DNA of 63,303 bases from Bacteroidales bacterium (GCA_017451395.1 JAFSPR010000041.1:1-63303), one strand, 5' to 3'. Shown: positions 44,825 to 53,084, counted from the first letter of the stretch. The notes: generated from the sequence alone by a model not told the origin. Program-made: numbers and translations.

Positions 44825-45852
44825 AGTACGTTCACCTTGACTCCGTCCTTAAGCGCCGACTGGCCCTTGACAACTATCCTGCTCCCGGCTTCGATGCCGG
44901 AGATTATCTCATATTCTGCGCCGATGTGACGGCCCACAGTTACGGGGGTGTAACTCACGGTGCCGTCCTCTGAAAGCACGTAGATGAACCTTGTGCCGGT
45001 GCCTTCCTGCTTGACTATGCTCCTGTCCGGGACAATGACGCTGCTGCGGTTTCCGAAGTTCACGGTCACGCGTGCGTACATGCCGGGACGAAGCACCCTG
45101 TCGGCGTTAGGGACAACGACTTCGGCCTTGAAGGTATGGGTGGCGGCGTCAATGGTAGGATAGAGGCGCTCAACCTTGCCCTGGAAGGTCTTTCCGGGGA
45201 TGGCGTCTACGGTAAGGGACACTTTGTCGCCCTTTTTCACCTTGGTGTATTCGCTCTCGGAGATGCCCACAAGGAGTTTCACGGGAACCACCTGCTGCAC
45301 GGTGAAGATGGGGGCGCTCATCCCGAACATATCGCCTTTGTCAAAGTTTCGGGCCGATACATAACCGGTGATGGGGCTGCGGAGGATGGTGTTTTCCTTG
45401 ACGTTGTTGTAATTGGACCGGCGGACCTTGTAGCCAAGTTCGGCGGTCTCGAAGTCGCTCTGGGAGACGCCGCCCTCGGCGTAGAGGCTCTTCAGGCGCT
45501 CGTACTCTATTTCGTCGTTTTTCACCTGGAGTTCCAGCTGCTCAAGCTGGATGCGGTCCATTTCGGCCAGGACCTGTCCCTTCTGGACGTAGTCCCCAAC
45601 CTCAACGTTGATCTTGCGGATACGGCCGCCGCTCTGGGGCATAATGTTGTTAACGGCATAGGCCTCGACGGTAGAGGCGTAAACGCTTTCCTGGGGCACC
45701 ATGCGGGCCTCCGCCACCGTCACTTCCACGTTGGGGACAATCTCTGCGGGAGCCTGGGCGGCTGCGGGAGAACCGGCCTTCTGAGTGCCGAAATTGCCGC
45801 AGGACACCGCGGCTGCAAGGGCTGCAAGTATTGCAATTCCTTTCCTATTCAT
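44821..45852 (-). CDS. Membrane-fusion (HlyD/AcrA-type) adaptor
   Basis: The 343-residue protein has a lipoprotein-like start (AILAALAAAVSCGNF), a biotinyl-lipoyl half (SGGRIRKINVEVGDYVQKGQVLAEMD), a helical hairpin (about 100-140), and a beta-barrel with VVPVKLLVGISESEYTKVKKGDKVSL. It bridges pump and outer-membrane channel. It overlaps the channel gene by 8 bases. Confidence 0.93.
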   Translation of the reverse strand: MNRKGIAILAALAAAVSCGNFGTQKAGSPAAAQAPAEIVPNVEVTVAEARMVPQESVYASTVEAYAVNNIMPQSGGRIRKINVEVGDYVQKGQVLAEMDRIQLEQLELQVKNDEIEYERLKSLYAEGGVSQSDFETAELGYKVRRSNYNNVKENTILRSPITGYVSARNFDKGDMFGMSAPIFTVQQVVPVKLLVGISESEYTKVKKGDKVSLTVDAIPGKTFQGKVERLYPTIDAATHTFKAEVVVPNADRVLRPGMYARVTVNFGNRSSVIVPDRSIVKQEGTGTRFIYVLSEDGTVSYTPVTVGRHIGAEYEIISGIEAGSRIVVKGQSALKDGVKVNVL

Positions 45853-47362
45853 ATGTCTTTTCTTCTGTAAAATCGTAACCTAATGTCTGTTCAAGGCCGG
45901 CCTTCGCTACCACGAAGTTGTATACGGCCTGCGCCGCCTGGAGGCGGGTCTGGGTGAGGGTGAGTTCAGTGTTGTTCAGGTCCGTGAGGGTGCTCTTTCC
46001 AACCTCGAAACTCTTGGAGGCAATGTTGTAGGCTTTCTCGGCGCTGGTAAGGGCCTCCTTGGCTGCGTCGTAGGTTTTCATTGCCGTATCCATAGTGGAG
46101 AGGCTCTGGCGGATACCTATCCGGATCTGACGCTCAGTGTTTTCCCTCTGAAGTTCAAGTTCATCGGCCTGAACCCTTGTCTGCTTTATAGTATGGTAGC
46201 GCTGGCCTCCGGAGAAGATGGGGATGCTGAGGGAGAACACCGCCGTAGATGAAGGCAGCCATTTCCACTGGGCCAGGTTGAATTTGTCGCTCTGGGTGTA
46301 GTAGTTATAAGATATCTGGGCCGATAAAGTGGGAAGATACGCGTACTGCTGCATCCTTATCTGCTTGGAAAGGACCTCTGCCTGAGCGGCCAGCTGACGG
46401 AGCTGGGTATTGCGGTCAAGGGAGGCTTCCGTGCCTTCGTTTATGTCGTAGAACATATGCTCCGCGAAGTCCTCAAGGGCGCCCACCACGTCTACGGGGC
46501 GGTCAAGGTCAAGGCCCATCACGGCTTTGAGTTGCCACAGTGACAGGTAGATGGCGTTTTCCGCGTTATAGACGTTGGGGATTGCGGCGGCAAGGGAACT
46601 CTGGGCGCGGGCAAGGTCAAGTTCTGACGCCTTCTGGACGTTGTACCTGCTTTCCGTGGTCTTCAGGTTCTGGGCGGCGTTTTCAAACACCGCGTTGTAA
46701 ACGTCGTAGGAGGCCTTTGCCATAAGGACGGCGTAGTAGGCCTGCTTCACCTGGGTAACTGTGCCAAGGCGGCTTTCACGGGCCTTTTCAACTGCAAGTT
46801 CCACCTGGTCTCCGGTGATGCAGAGGCTCTCCCAGAGTTGGGCGTTGATTATGGGCATCGAGGCGCTAAGGCCAAGTTGCACCTGGTTCCGGCGGCCCAT
46901 TTCAATTGGGTCACTGCTGGAAGATGTCTTCTCCTCTGTCTTTGGAGCCTGATATGGCACAAAGGGAGTGCTTGTTGCCGCATAGAGTTGCTGGATGTAG
47001 TACATTATGGGCTCGAAGGCGCTTGTCATCATGGATGCCATGCCACCACCGCCTGAACCGGAGGATTCGTCGTCCGAGCCGAAGAACACCTTCTGCTTCT
47101 GGATGGCGTAACTGTACATTCCGGTGGCGTTGATCTGGGGGAAAAGCGCGCCGTAAGCGCCCTTACGGGCGTATTTTTGGCGCTGAACCTCCATATCGGC
47201 CACCTTTACGGACGTATTTTCACTGAGGGCTATCTTGATGGCGTCGTCCAGCGTAAGCACAAGCGTAGAGTCCGCCGCCTCCTGAGGTAAATCCTTATAC
47301 TGTGCCCAGGCCGCAGAAGGCAGCAGAATGGCAAGCGCAAGGATCAATTTTTTAACACACAT
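45845..47362 (-). CDS. TolC-like outer-membrane efflux channel
   Basis: The start at 47362 gives 505 residues with a signal peptide (LILALAILLPSAAWA) and two OEP repeats: helix-strand-helix blocks with TLDDAIKIALSEN, GALFPQINATGMYSY, and a second half ending with LNNTELTLTQTRLQAAQAVYNFVVAKAGLEQTLG. It is the first gene of the efflux operon. A disordered Ser/Gly loop (about 90) is unusual but plausible in a surface loop. Confidence 0.92.
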   Translation of the reverse strand: MCVKKLILALAILLPSAAWAQYKDLPQEAADSTLVLTLDDAIKIALSENTSVKVADMEVQRQKYARKGAYGALFPQINATGMYSYAIQKQKVFFGSDDESSGSGGGGMASMMTSAFEPIMYYIQQLYAATSTPFVPYQAPKTEEKTSSSSDPIEMGRRNQVQLGLSASMPIINAQLWESLCITGDQVELAVEKARESRLGTVTQVKQAYYAVLMAKASYDVYNAVFENAAQNLKTTESRYNVQKASELDLARAQSSLAAAIPNVYNAENAIYLSLWQLKAVMGLDLDRPVDVVGALEDFAEHMFYDINEGTEASLDRNTQLRQLAAQAEVLSKQIRMQQYAYLPTLSAQISYNYYTQSDKFNLAQWKWLPSSTAVFSLSIPIFSGGQRYHTIKQTRVQADELELQRENTERQIRIGIRQSLSTMDTAMKTYDAAKEALTSAEKAYNIASKSFEVGKSTLTDLNNTELTLTQTRLQAAQAVYNFVVAKAGLEQTLGYDFTEEKTYE

Positions 47363-47441
47363 AAAACTAACTGAATAAGCTGGCAATTTACTGCAAAAAT
47401 TGGGCCTGCGCAGCGTCCCCGTCATTCATTCGCCCTCTGTC

Positions 47442-47490
47442 ATTCCAAGTGTAGCTTCTTTGTCATTCCGAGTGTAGCCGAGGAATCTCA
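47442..47490. repeat. Dispersed short repeats before lgt
   Basis: Two units GTCATTCC(A/G)AGTGTAGC, the second followed by CGAGGAATCTC, fill part of the divergent gap between the efflux operon and lgt. They are reversed relative to the copy at 41695. Confidence 0.7.
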
Positions 47491-47499
47491 AAAATGTAT

Positions 47500-47507
47500 T
47501 ATATTTG
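47500..47507 (+). promoter_or_regulatory. -7 box immediately before lgt
   Basis: TATATTTG is 4 bases from the ATG at 47512, so transcription would start at about the start codon. No -33 element is found at the right distance. Confidence 0.45.
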
Positions 47508-47511
47508 CAGT

Positions 47512-48459
47512 ATGGAAACACTCATTGTACATTGGAATGTGAACCCCGCCATTTTCCATATCGGCGGGTTTGAACTCAGGTGGTACTCTCTGCTGTTTGT
47601 CAGCGGCTTCATCCTGGGCTGGTTCATAATGAAACGCTTTTTCAACAGGGAAAAGATAAGCGAGACCCTTCTGGACCCTATGCTATATATGCTTCTGATC
47701 TGCACCATAGTGGGCGCTCGCCTTGGTCACTGCCTGTTCTATGAGCCGGATTACTACCTTGCACCGTTCTTCCAGATGTTCGGAGGCACCGTTTCCCCTC
47801 AGGTGGCCGCACGCGGAATGACCAATTGGCAGGCCTTCTGGGAAATCTTCATGCCCTGGAAAGGCGGCCTGGCCAGCCATGGCGGCACCATAGCCATCAT
47901 CCTTGGCATCATCTGGTATGCCCGCAAGTACGGCCCTGCAAACGGCTTCGACTTCGTGTGGGTTGTGGACCACCTTGTGATTCCCATCTCATTCGCCGCG
48001 TGCTTCATCCGTCTTGGAAACCTCTTCAACTCAGAGATTTACGGCGGTCCCACCACCCTTCCCTGGGGCTTTGTGTTCGAGCGCAACGGAGAAACCGTTC
48101 CCTGCCATCCCACCCAGTTATATGAGGCCGGCACCTATCTCCTCCTTGGTTTCCTCCTTATGTGGCTGTACTGGCATAAACTGGAAAAGATCTACCGCGG
48201 CACCTTTATGGGCATCTTTATGATAGTGTGCTTCGGAAGCCGCTTCCTCATTGAGTTCGTGAAGAATGACCAGGTTGACTTCGAGGCCAATATGGTCCTC
48301 AATATGGGTCAACTCCTCTCCATCCCGTTCGTGCTCCTTGGCATCGGCTTCCTGGTGTACGCCTACGTGAAGAAGCAGCCCGCTATGGCCATCCCCCCGG
48401 CACCCGCCGCCAAGCCCAAGGCCCAGCCCACCCACTTCGCACACCCCACCGGGAAATAG
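47512..48459 (+). CDS. lgt: Prolipoprotein diacylglyceryl transferase
   Basis: From the ATG at 47512 (METLIVHWNVNPAIF) the protein has 315 residues and seven membrane helices. Lgt motifs are visible: LGHCLFYEPDYY, ASHGGTIAI and the signature CFIRLGNLFNSEIYG, plus the last helix GMFSMGQLLSIP-type NMGQLLSIP. It attaches diacylglycerol to lipoprotein cysteines. A Pro/Ala tail (IPPAPAAKPKAQPTH) is longer than usual. The start is likely leaderless given the -7 box position. Confidence 0.95.
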   Translation: METLIVHWNVNPAIFHIGGFELRWYSLLFVSGFILGWFIMKRFFNREKISETLLDPMLYMLLICTIVGARLGHCLFYEPDYYLAPFFQMFGGTVSPQVAARGMTNWQAFWEIFMPWKGGLASHGGTIAIILGIIWYARKYGPANGFDFVWVVDHLVIPISFAACFIRLGNLFNSEIYGGPTTLPWGFVFERNGETVPCHPTQLYEAGTYLLLGFLLMWLYWHKLEKIYRGTFMGIFMIVCFGSRFLIEFVKNDQVDFEANMVLNMGQLLSIPFVLLGIGFLVYAYVKKQPAMAIPPAPAAKPKAQPTHFAHPTGK

Positions 48460-48489
48460 TCACCCCCCCATCGGCTTTCTCTCCCATTA

Positions 48490-48712
48490 CTGTAATGCCG
48501 ATGTAGTGGAGCCCAACTAGCTCACTATCAGTTACTTACATGATTATTTGGGATTACCAGTAATCCCAAATAATCCCATAACTTACTGTGTATCAGCCAC
48601 TTAACCTCCACCGATTCTACCGTTGGACCTGGTCCACACGCAGCAGCCACGCTGCGGCCGTGTTGACAGCCAGAACGCTCAGAATGGGGTTTTTGTGTCA
48701 ACACGGCAAGGA
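48490..48712. repeat. Left inverted repeat of the transport cassette
   Basis: About 220 bases that reappear inverted at 50831-51095. It contains a palindromic element (reversed copy 3, inner palindrome ATTTGGGATTAC..GTAATCCCAAAT at 48546-48571), the palindrome GGACCTGGTCC (48627), and a hairpin with perfect 12-base arms GCCGTGTTGACA (48657-48706). From about 48622 to 48712 the two arms differ at only a few positions. Confidence 0.9.
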
Positions 48713-48714
48713 CT

Positions 48715-48746
48715 TTTGCGAATGCCGTGGCAAATGACTACCTTTG
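48715..48746 (+). promoter_or_regulatory. Promoter of the phosphatase-transporter pair
   Basis: TTTG at 48715-48718, 20-base spacer, TACCTTTG at 48739-48746, 11 bases before the start. It begins right where the left inverted repeat ends. Confidence 0.8.
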
Positions 48747-48757
48747 TGCACTGAATT

Positions 48758-49372
48758 ATGCCTAAAGCAATAGTATTTGACATAGGCGGGGTCCTGATAG
48801 GCCTCAATATGAGCAGGTGCATCCAAGCATTCCGCTCCGGTCTTGGCTTTGAGAGGATTACGCAACTGCTTGATCCTTATCACCAGAAGGGTATTTACGG
48901 TGAACTGGAGGGCGGCCGCCTCAGCGAGCAGCACTTCAAGGAACTTGTCCTTGCAGAGTCCCGCCCCGGAACAAAGCCTCAGGATGTGGAATATGCTATG
49001 GGAGAACTTCTTGACAAGAAGATGGATCCCCGTACAGTCAAGGCCGTCCTTGACCTTAGGGGAAAATACCCGCTCTACCTCCTTTCCAACAACAATCCAA
49101 TCTCTATGAGGCACTGCCTGAGAGTGCTGAAAGACAACGGAATTGACCCGGAGGCCACTTTCAGGGACCAGTTCATATCATCAGACCTTAAGATGATGAA
49201 ACCGGCCCCGGAGTTCTATAACTACGTGATCCAGAGGATAGGACAGCCGCCTCAGGAGATACTCTTCATAGATGACAACAAGGCCAATGTAGACGGAGCA
49301 AGGGCGGTTGGACTGGATGCCCGCCTCTATAATCCGGGAACGGACCTTGGCCTTCTTCTTTCAGACTGTTAG
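48758..49372 (+). CDS. HAD-family (IA) phosphatase
   Basis: The 204-residue protein has HAD motif I FDIGGVLIG (nucleophile Asp8), motif II YLLSNNN and motif III LKMMKPAPEFYNYV with the DDNKANVDGA acidic end. A DxG instead of DxD at the second position is found in YihX-like sugar-phosphatases. Substrates are small phosphate esters. The transporter gene starts 3 bases after the stop, so an imported sugar phosphate is the natural substrate. Confidence 0.9.
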   Translation: MPKAIVFDIGGVLIGLNMSRCIQAFRSGLGFERITQLLDPYHQKGIYGELEGGRLSEQHFKELVLAESRPGTKPQDVEYAMGELLDKKMDPRTVKAVLDLRGKYPLYLLSNNNPISMRHCLRVLKDNGIDPEATFRDQFISSDLKMMKPAPEFYNYVIQRIGQPPQEILFIDDNKANVDGARAVGLDARLYNPGTDLGLLLSDC

Positions 49373-49374
49373 AA

Positions 49375-50727
49375 ATGTCCCTCTACAGCCACTTCCGCAT
49401 AAGTAAGCCGTCAGCGGCAAAAGTGCCGTCAGGAGAGGTGGACGCCACTTACAGGCGTCTTCGAAGCCGCACTTTCTGGGGCGTCACCATAGCATATACT
49501 TTATATTATGTATGCCGGATGACTCTTGGCGTTGTGAAGCAGCCCCTCATTGACGGAGGCGTTCTCACGGCCGGGCAACTTGGCATCATAGGTTCCGCCT
49601 TCTACTTTGTCTATGCGGTTGGAAAGTTCCTTAACGGCTTCATTGCTGATTACTGCAACATCCGCAGGTTTATGGCTGTGGGAATAGGGATATCGGCAGC
49701 GGTCAATCTGATCCTTGGGCTGATGGGCCTCCTTCAGGGGCCTCTTGGCTTTGGCTCCGTGGTGATGCTTGTCACTTTCACGCTGCTCTGGGGCATCAAC
49801 GGCTGGATGCAGTCAATGGGGTCTCCTCCCGGAACAATAAGCCTCTCCCGCTGGTTCCCGCTTTCTCTTAGGGGTCGATACTACAGCATCTTCTCCTCCA
49901 CCCCTCAACTTGGAAAAGCCGTCTCAATGATGATGACGGGATTCATCGTTGCCGCCGCAGGGTGGCAGTGGGGTTTTCTGGCCGCTGCAGTGGCAGGGCT
50001 TATGGGCCTTGTGGTGTCCCTCATCTTCATTGCCGATACCCCCGAAAGCCAGGGTCTCCCTTCCGTCCAGGAACTCTCAGGAGAAGAGACCAGGCCGCTT
50101 GATAAAAAGCCCACACGTGAACTCCAGAAGTGGGTGTTCAAGCACCCCGGAATCTGGGTCATAGCCATCTCCACGGCATTTTTGTACGTAACTCAGCATG
50201 CAGTCTCCGACTGGGGTGTACTGTTTCTCCAGAAGCAGAAGGGGTTCTCCCTTGAGGGGGCAACGCAGGTGATCGGCCTTGCCGAAATCTTTGGCGTGGC
50301 TGGTAACCTTGCCGCCGGGTGGATCTCCGATGTCTTACTAAAGGGCAACCGCGTAAAGCCCGTGGTGGCATCCGGCGTCCTTGCAGTATGCTCGCTGGCC
50401 GCGTTCCTGTTCCTTGGCGGCGGCTTCTGGGGCAATATGGCTTTTGTGGCCCTGTTCAGTTTTGCATTCAGCGTGGTGTTCTGCATTGTGGCCGGGCTTA
50501 TGGCGCTGGACTTCGTGCCCCGCAAAGCAACAGGCGCCGCACTTGGCATAGTTGGAATCTCCAGTTATGCCGCTGCCGGCCTCCAGAGTGTTGTGAGCGG
50601 CTTCCTCATCGAGGGGAACACTACTGCCGGGGCATATAACTTCACTCCCGTTTCCATCTTCTGGATAGCGGCTTGCCTTCTGGCGTTCACCCTCCCGGTC
50701 ATAGGGTGGAAATACCTGCGGAAATAG
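49375..50727 (+). CDS. Organophosphate:phosphate antiporter (GlpT/UhpT family)
   Basis: The 450-residue MFS protein begins YRRLRSRTFWGVTIAYTLYYVCRMTLGVVKQPLI, the OPA-family start with conserved Arg and Tyr residues, and has twelve helices with GWMQSMGSPPGTISLSRWFPLSLRGRYYSI. OPA members swap glycerol 3-phosphate or hexose 6-phosphate for inorganic phosphate; UhpC is a sensor relative. Linked to a phosphatase, import and dephosphorylation of a phosphorylated sugar is inferred. Its stop lies 100 bases before the right inverted repeat. Confidence 0.9.
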   Translation: MSLYSHFRISKPSAAKVPSGEVDATYRRLRSRTFWGVTIAYTLYYVCRMTLGVVKQPLIDGGVLTAGQLGIIGSAFYFVYAVGKFLNGFIADYCNIRRFMAVGIGISAAVNLILGLMGLLQGPLGFGSVVMLVTFTLLWGINGWMQSMGSPPGTISLSRWFPLSLRGRYYSIFSSTPQLGKAVSMMMTGFIVAAAGWQWGFLAAAVAGLMGLVVSLIFIADTPESQGLPSVQELSGEETRPLDKKPTRELQKWVFKHPGIWVIAISTAFLYVTQHAVSDWGVLFLQKQKGFSLEGATQVIGLAEIFGVAGNLAAGWISDVLLKGNRVKPVVASGVLAVCSLAAFLFLGGGFWGNMAFVALFSFAFSVVFCIVAGLMALDFVPRKATGAALGIVGISSYAAAGLQSVVSGFLIEGNTTAGAYNFTPVSIFWIAACLLAFTLPVIGWKYLRK

Positions 50728-50830
50728 ACTTTGCGGGCGTGGTTCGCCCTTTGCCGTGTTGACACGTAAAACGCCCCTAAGGCCGATTCTGGTACCCACA
50801 CGGCAACGTTTTTGGCGTTTTGGGGCAATT

Positions 50831-51095
50831 TCCTTGCCGTGTTGACACAAAAACCCCATTCTGGGCGTTCTGGCTGTCAACACGGCCTCAGCGTGGCTGC
50901 TGCGTGTGGACCAGGTCCAAAAGGGTGGTGGACCAGGTCCGGGAATGCGGTGGACCTGGTCCAGCCACCAAACTAGTGGAAGCCAAACAACTGACACATA
51001 GCAAGTTACGCAGTTATTTGGTATTACCGGTAATCCCAAACAACCGCGTAAGTAACTGACAATAAACAAGTTGAGCTCCACCGCATCGGCATTAC
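50831..51095. repeat. Right inverted repeat of the transport cassette
   Basis: Reverse complement of the left copy, longer by about 40 bases that carry two extra GGACC(A/T)GGTCC palindromes (50930, 50951). The GCCGTGTTGACA hairpin is at 50837-50886 and copy 4 of the palindromic element at about 50975-51085 with a slightly mismatched core. 50728-50830 also holds another GCCGTGTTGACA half-hairpin at 50753. Confidence 0.9.
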
Positions 51096-51114
51096 GGCAC
51101 AAGGCAGGGGGAGC

Positions 51115-51156
51115 AAAAAAGAAACCCGCACGCGAATTTCACAATTGGCGGCGGGT
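51115..51156 (-). terminator. Terminator downstream of the YitT gene
   Basis: On the minus strand the stem ACCCGC / GCGGGT (51156-51151 and 51129-51124) is followed by a T-rich run (51123-51115). It probably ends the atp-yitT transcript. Confidence 0.6.
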
Positions 51157-51198
51157 GTATGGTAAGGTATCAATATTTATGTCTGATACCACTTATAT

Positions 51199-52131
51199 CT
51201 AATTCTGTGCCAAACTCTTCTTTTTACGAGTTTTTTTGTGCCAGTCACCGTAAATTTCGCTCACGTTGCCTGCTGTGATGAATCCGTGGATGTCGTTTGA
51301 CTTCATATAATCCATAAGATGCGCAAACTCGTCCTGGGTAAGCAGGGCCTGGATCTCAACATTCTGATGGCCGTTGTAGCCGCCCGTGACATTGTACAGG
51401 GAGCAGCCGCGTTCAAGGTCCTCGATGATGTACTTACGCAGACGCTCGTACTGTGAGGAAATGATACACACCCTCTTTCGGCGGTTGAGGCCGGCAGTGA
51501 AGTAATCCAGCGCAAGGCCGTTGATCCAGGTTCCTATAAGGCCAATGACAACCAGCCTGAACGGGTTGATGGCAAACGCCGTGCAGCAGATGATGGCTCC
51601 GGCGACTGACACGGACGTACCTATCTCAATGTGCAGGTACTTGTTCACAATCTTTGCCAGGATATCCAGCCCGCCGGTTGACGCATTGATATGGAAAAGT
51701 ATGGTCTGGGAGGCGCTGAGGATGAGCACAAAGCAGATCAGGTCGAACCAGGGGTCGTTCATAAGGGACATCTGCCCCGGCTCCAGAAGGCGGTCGATGG
51801 GCAGCACCTTCTCCCAGAAATCCACCAGCGGACCAAGGATAAGGGCCGTGTAAACCGTCTTGGCCCCGAATTCCTTGCCGATAAGGATCCAGGCCAGCAC
51901 CAGCAGGATGGCGTTGATGATAACTATCACCTGCGAAACCTTGATGCCGATACCTGCGATGTTCAGCAGTTTTCCAATCACGATGGAAAGACCCGTAATG
52001 GAGCCCACAACAAGTTTTGAAGGCATAAGGAAGTAGTAAACAGCCGCGGCCGCTATGGTCATACCGGCAGTCATAATGAACAGTTCCTTCCAGAATTTCC
52101 AGGTTTTCAGAATTTCAAGAATGTTTTTCAT
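51199..52131 (-). CDS. YitT-family membrane protein
   Basis: The 310-residue protein has five or six membrane helices (AAAAVYYFLMPSKLVVGSITGLS, TGGLDILAKIVNKY) and a C-terminal DUF2179 domain (about 225-300) with VTGGYNGHQNVEIQALLTQDEFAHL. Such proteins are usually predicted transporters of unknown substrate. It begins 20 bases after the atpG stop on the same strand, so it rides on the ATP synthase operon. Confidence 0.85.
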   Translation of the reverse strand: MKNILEILKTWKFWKELFIMTAGMTIAAAAVYYFLMPSKLVVGSITGLSIVIGKLLNIAGIGIKVSQVIVIINAILLVLAWILIGKEFGAKTVYTALILGPLVDFWEKVLPIDRLLEPGQMSLMNDPWFDLICFVLILSASQTILFHINASTGGLDILAKIVNKYLHIEIGTSVSVAGAIICCTAFAINPFRLVVIGLIGTWINGLALDYFTAGLNRRKRVCIISSQYERLRKYIIEDLERGCSLYNVTGGYNGHQNVEIQALLTQDEFAHLMDYMKSNDIHGFITAGNVSEIYGDWHKKTRKKKSLAQN

Positions 52132-52151
52132 TTTATGTGGTTAGTCTTGTC

Positions 52152-53084
52152 TTATTCGGCGGCCTGGCCTCCCGCGAGGTCCAGGATCTCCGATGTAATC
52201 TTCTGCTGACGGCTCTTGTTGTATTGAAGAGTCAGTTCAGAAAGCAGGTTCTCTGCATTGTCCGTTGCGGTTTGCATGGCAATTGTGCGGGCCGCGTGCT
52301 CCGCCGCCGCGCTGTCAAGGAGCGCAGCGTATAGTTTCAGTTTCAGTGTCCGGGGTATCAGGGCCTCCAGCAGTTCCCGGGCCGATGGCTCCAGGATGGG
52401 GCGGCTGGGATCTTCAGCCGGAAGGGACGGCATTTCTGGAGCATTTGCACGGATAGGGTCGTGAAGCGACGCTCCAGAAATGCCGTCCCTTCCGGCTGCA
52501 TGCAGCAGCGGCTCCACCACGGGAACCTGCTTGGCGGTGGACACGAAGTGCGTGTACACAAGTGTCACGCCGCTTATCCTGCCCTCATAGAAGTCTTCTG
52601 ACAACTTCTCCACAATGGCCGCAGCCTCCGCATATGCCGGGTGCTCGGAGAGAGCGGAGTAGTCTGAGGGGGATTGGAACCCGTCACGGGCCATTGCATC
52701 GGCCATCTTGCGGCCAATTGAATACACAACGTCATCTGGCTTTCTAACTGCCCTCACCTTTGCAATCACATTGGCATTGAACCCGCCGCAAAGGGAAGAG
52801 TTGGACGCAACCGCGATGATAACTGCCGGTGATGTGACATTTTCCGGCACATCACCTGCAAAATCGGCCCTTTTTGACGGTGATGTAACTTTTTCAGTCA
52901 CATCACCCGCACCCGAAGCCATCTCCAGCATCCTTCGGAGTTCCTCCTCATAGGGCCGCATTGCCGCTATGGCGTTCTGCGCCTTACGCAGTTTGGCCGA
53001 TGACACCAGTTTCATTGCCGATGTTATCTTCAGCGTACTCTTCACAGACCCTATCCGGCCCTTTATTTCCTTTAACGTTGGCAT
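52152..53084 (-). CDS. atpG: ATP synthase gamma subunit with two in-frame repeat insertions
   Basis: The 310-residue protein has the gamma start (MPTLKEIKGRIGSVKSTLKITSAMKLVSSAKLRKAQ), SNSSLCGGFNANVI and the C-terminal ATDNAENLLSELTLQYNKSRQQKITSEILDLAGG, which form the rotating shaft. Two stretches are unlike the family: residues about 60-86, two tandem GDV(T/P)E(K/N)VTSP units, and about 196-224, from a palindromic repeat (52415-52498). Both fall in exposed regions away from the coiled coil, so function may survive. It is separated from atpA by 128 bases holding another repeat. Confidence 0.94.
   Translation of the reverse strand: MPTLKEIKGRIGSVKSTLKITSAMKLVSSAKLRKAQNAIAAMRPYEEELRRMLEMASGAGDVTEKVTSPSKRADFAGDVPENVTSPAVIIAVASNSSLCGGFNANVIAKVRAVRKPDDVVYSIGRKMADAMARDGFQSPSDYSALSEHPAYAEAAAIVEKLSEDFYEGRISGVTLVYTHFVSTAKQVPVVEPLLHAAGRDGISGASLHDPIRANAPEMPSLPAEDPSRPILEPSARELLEALIPRTLKLKLYAALLDSAAAEHAARTIAMQTATDNAENLLSELTLQYNKSRQQKITSEILDLAGGQAAE
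52415..52498. repeat. Arm-palindrome element, short copy inside atpG
   Basis: Perfect 28-base inverted arms (52415-52442 and 52471-52498) enclose a 28-base body ending AGGGTCGTGAAGCGAC, which matches the end of the body at 53119-53183 (GGGTCGCGAAGCGAC). The arms are unlike those of the other two copies. It keeps the reading frame open. Confidence 0.88.
52828..52907. repeat. Tandem hairpin repeat inside atpG
   Basis: Two 29-base units (52828-52856 and 52879-52907) begin GGTGATGT and end CACATCACC, so each is a hairpin with 7-9 paired bases. The period is 51 bases (17 codons), giving the repeated peptide GDVTEKVTSP / GDVPENVTSP. Confidence 0.85.

Noticed and set aside
48484..48758. Bacterial attachment site or integron at the cassette flank
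   Set aside because: The flanks are long inverted repeats, with no integrase, no tRNA end and no attC-type core spacing.
52828..52907. CRISPR-like array in atpG
   Set aside because: Only two hairpin units with coding sequence between, no further repeats and no cas genes.
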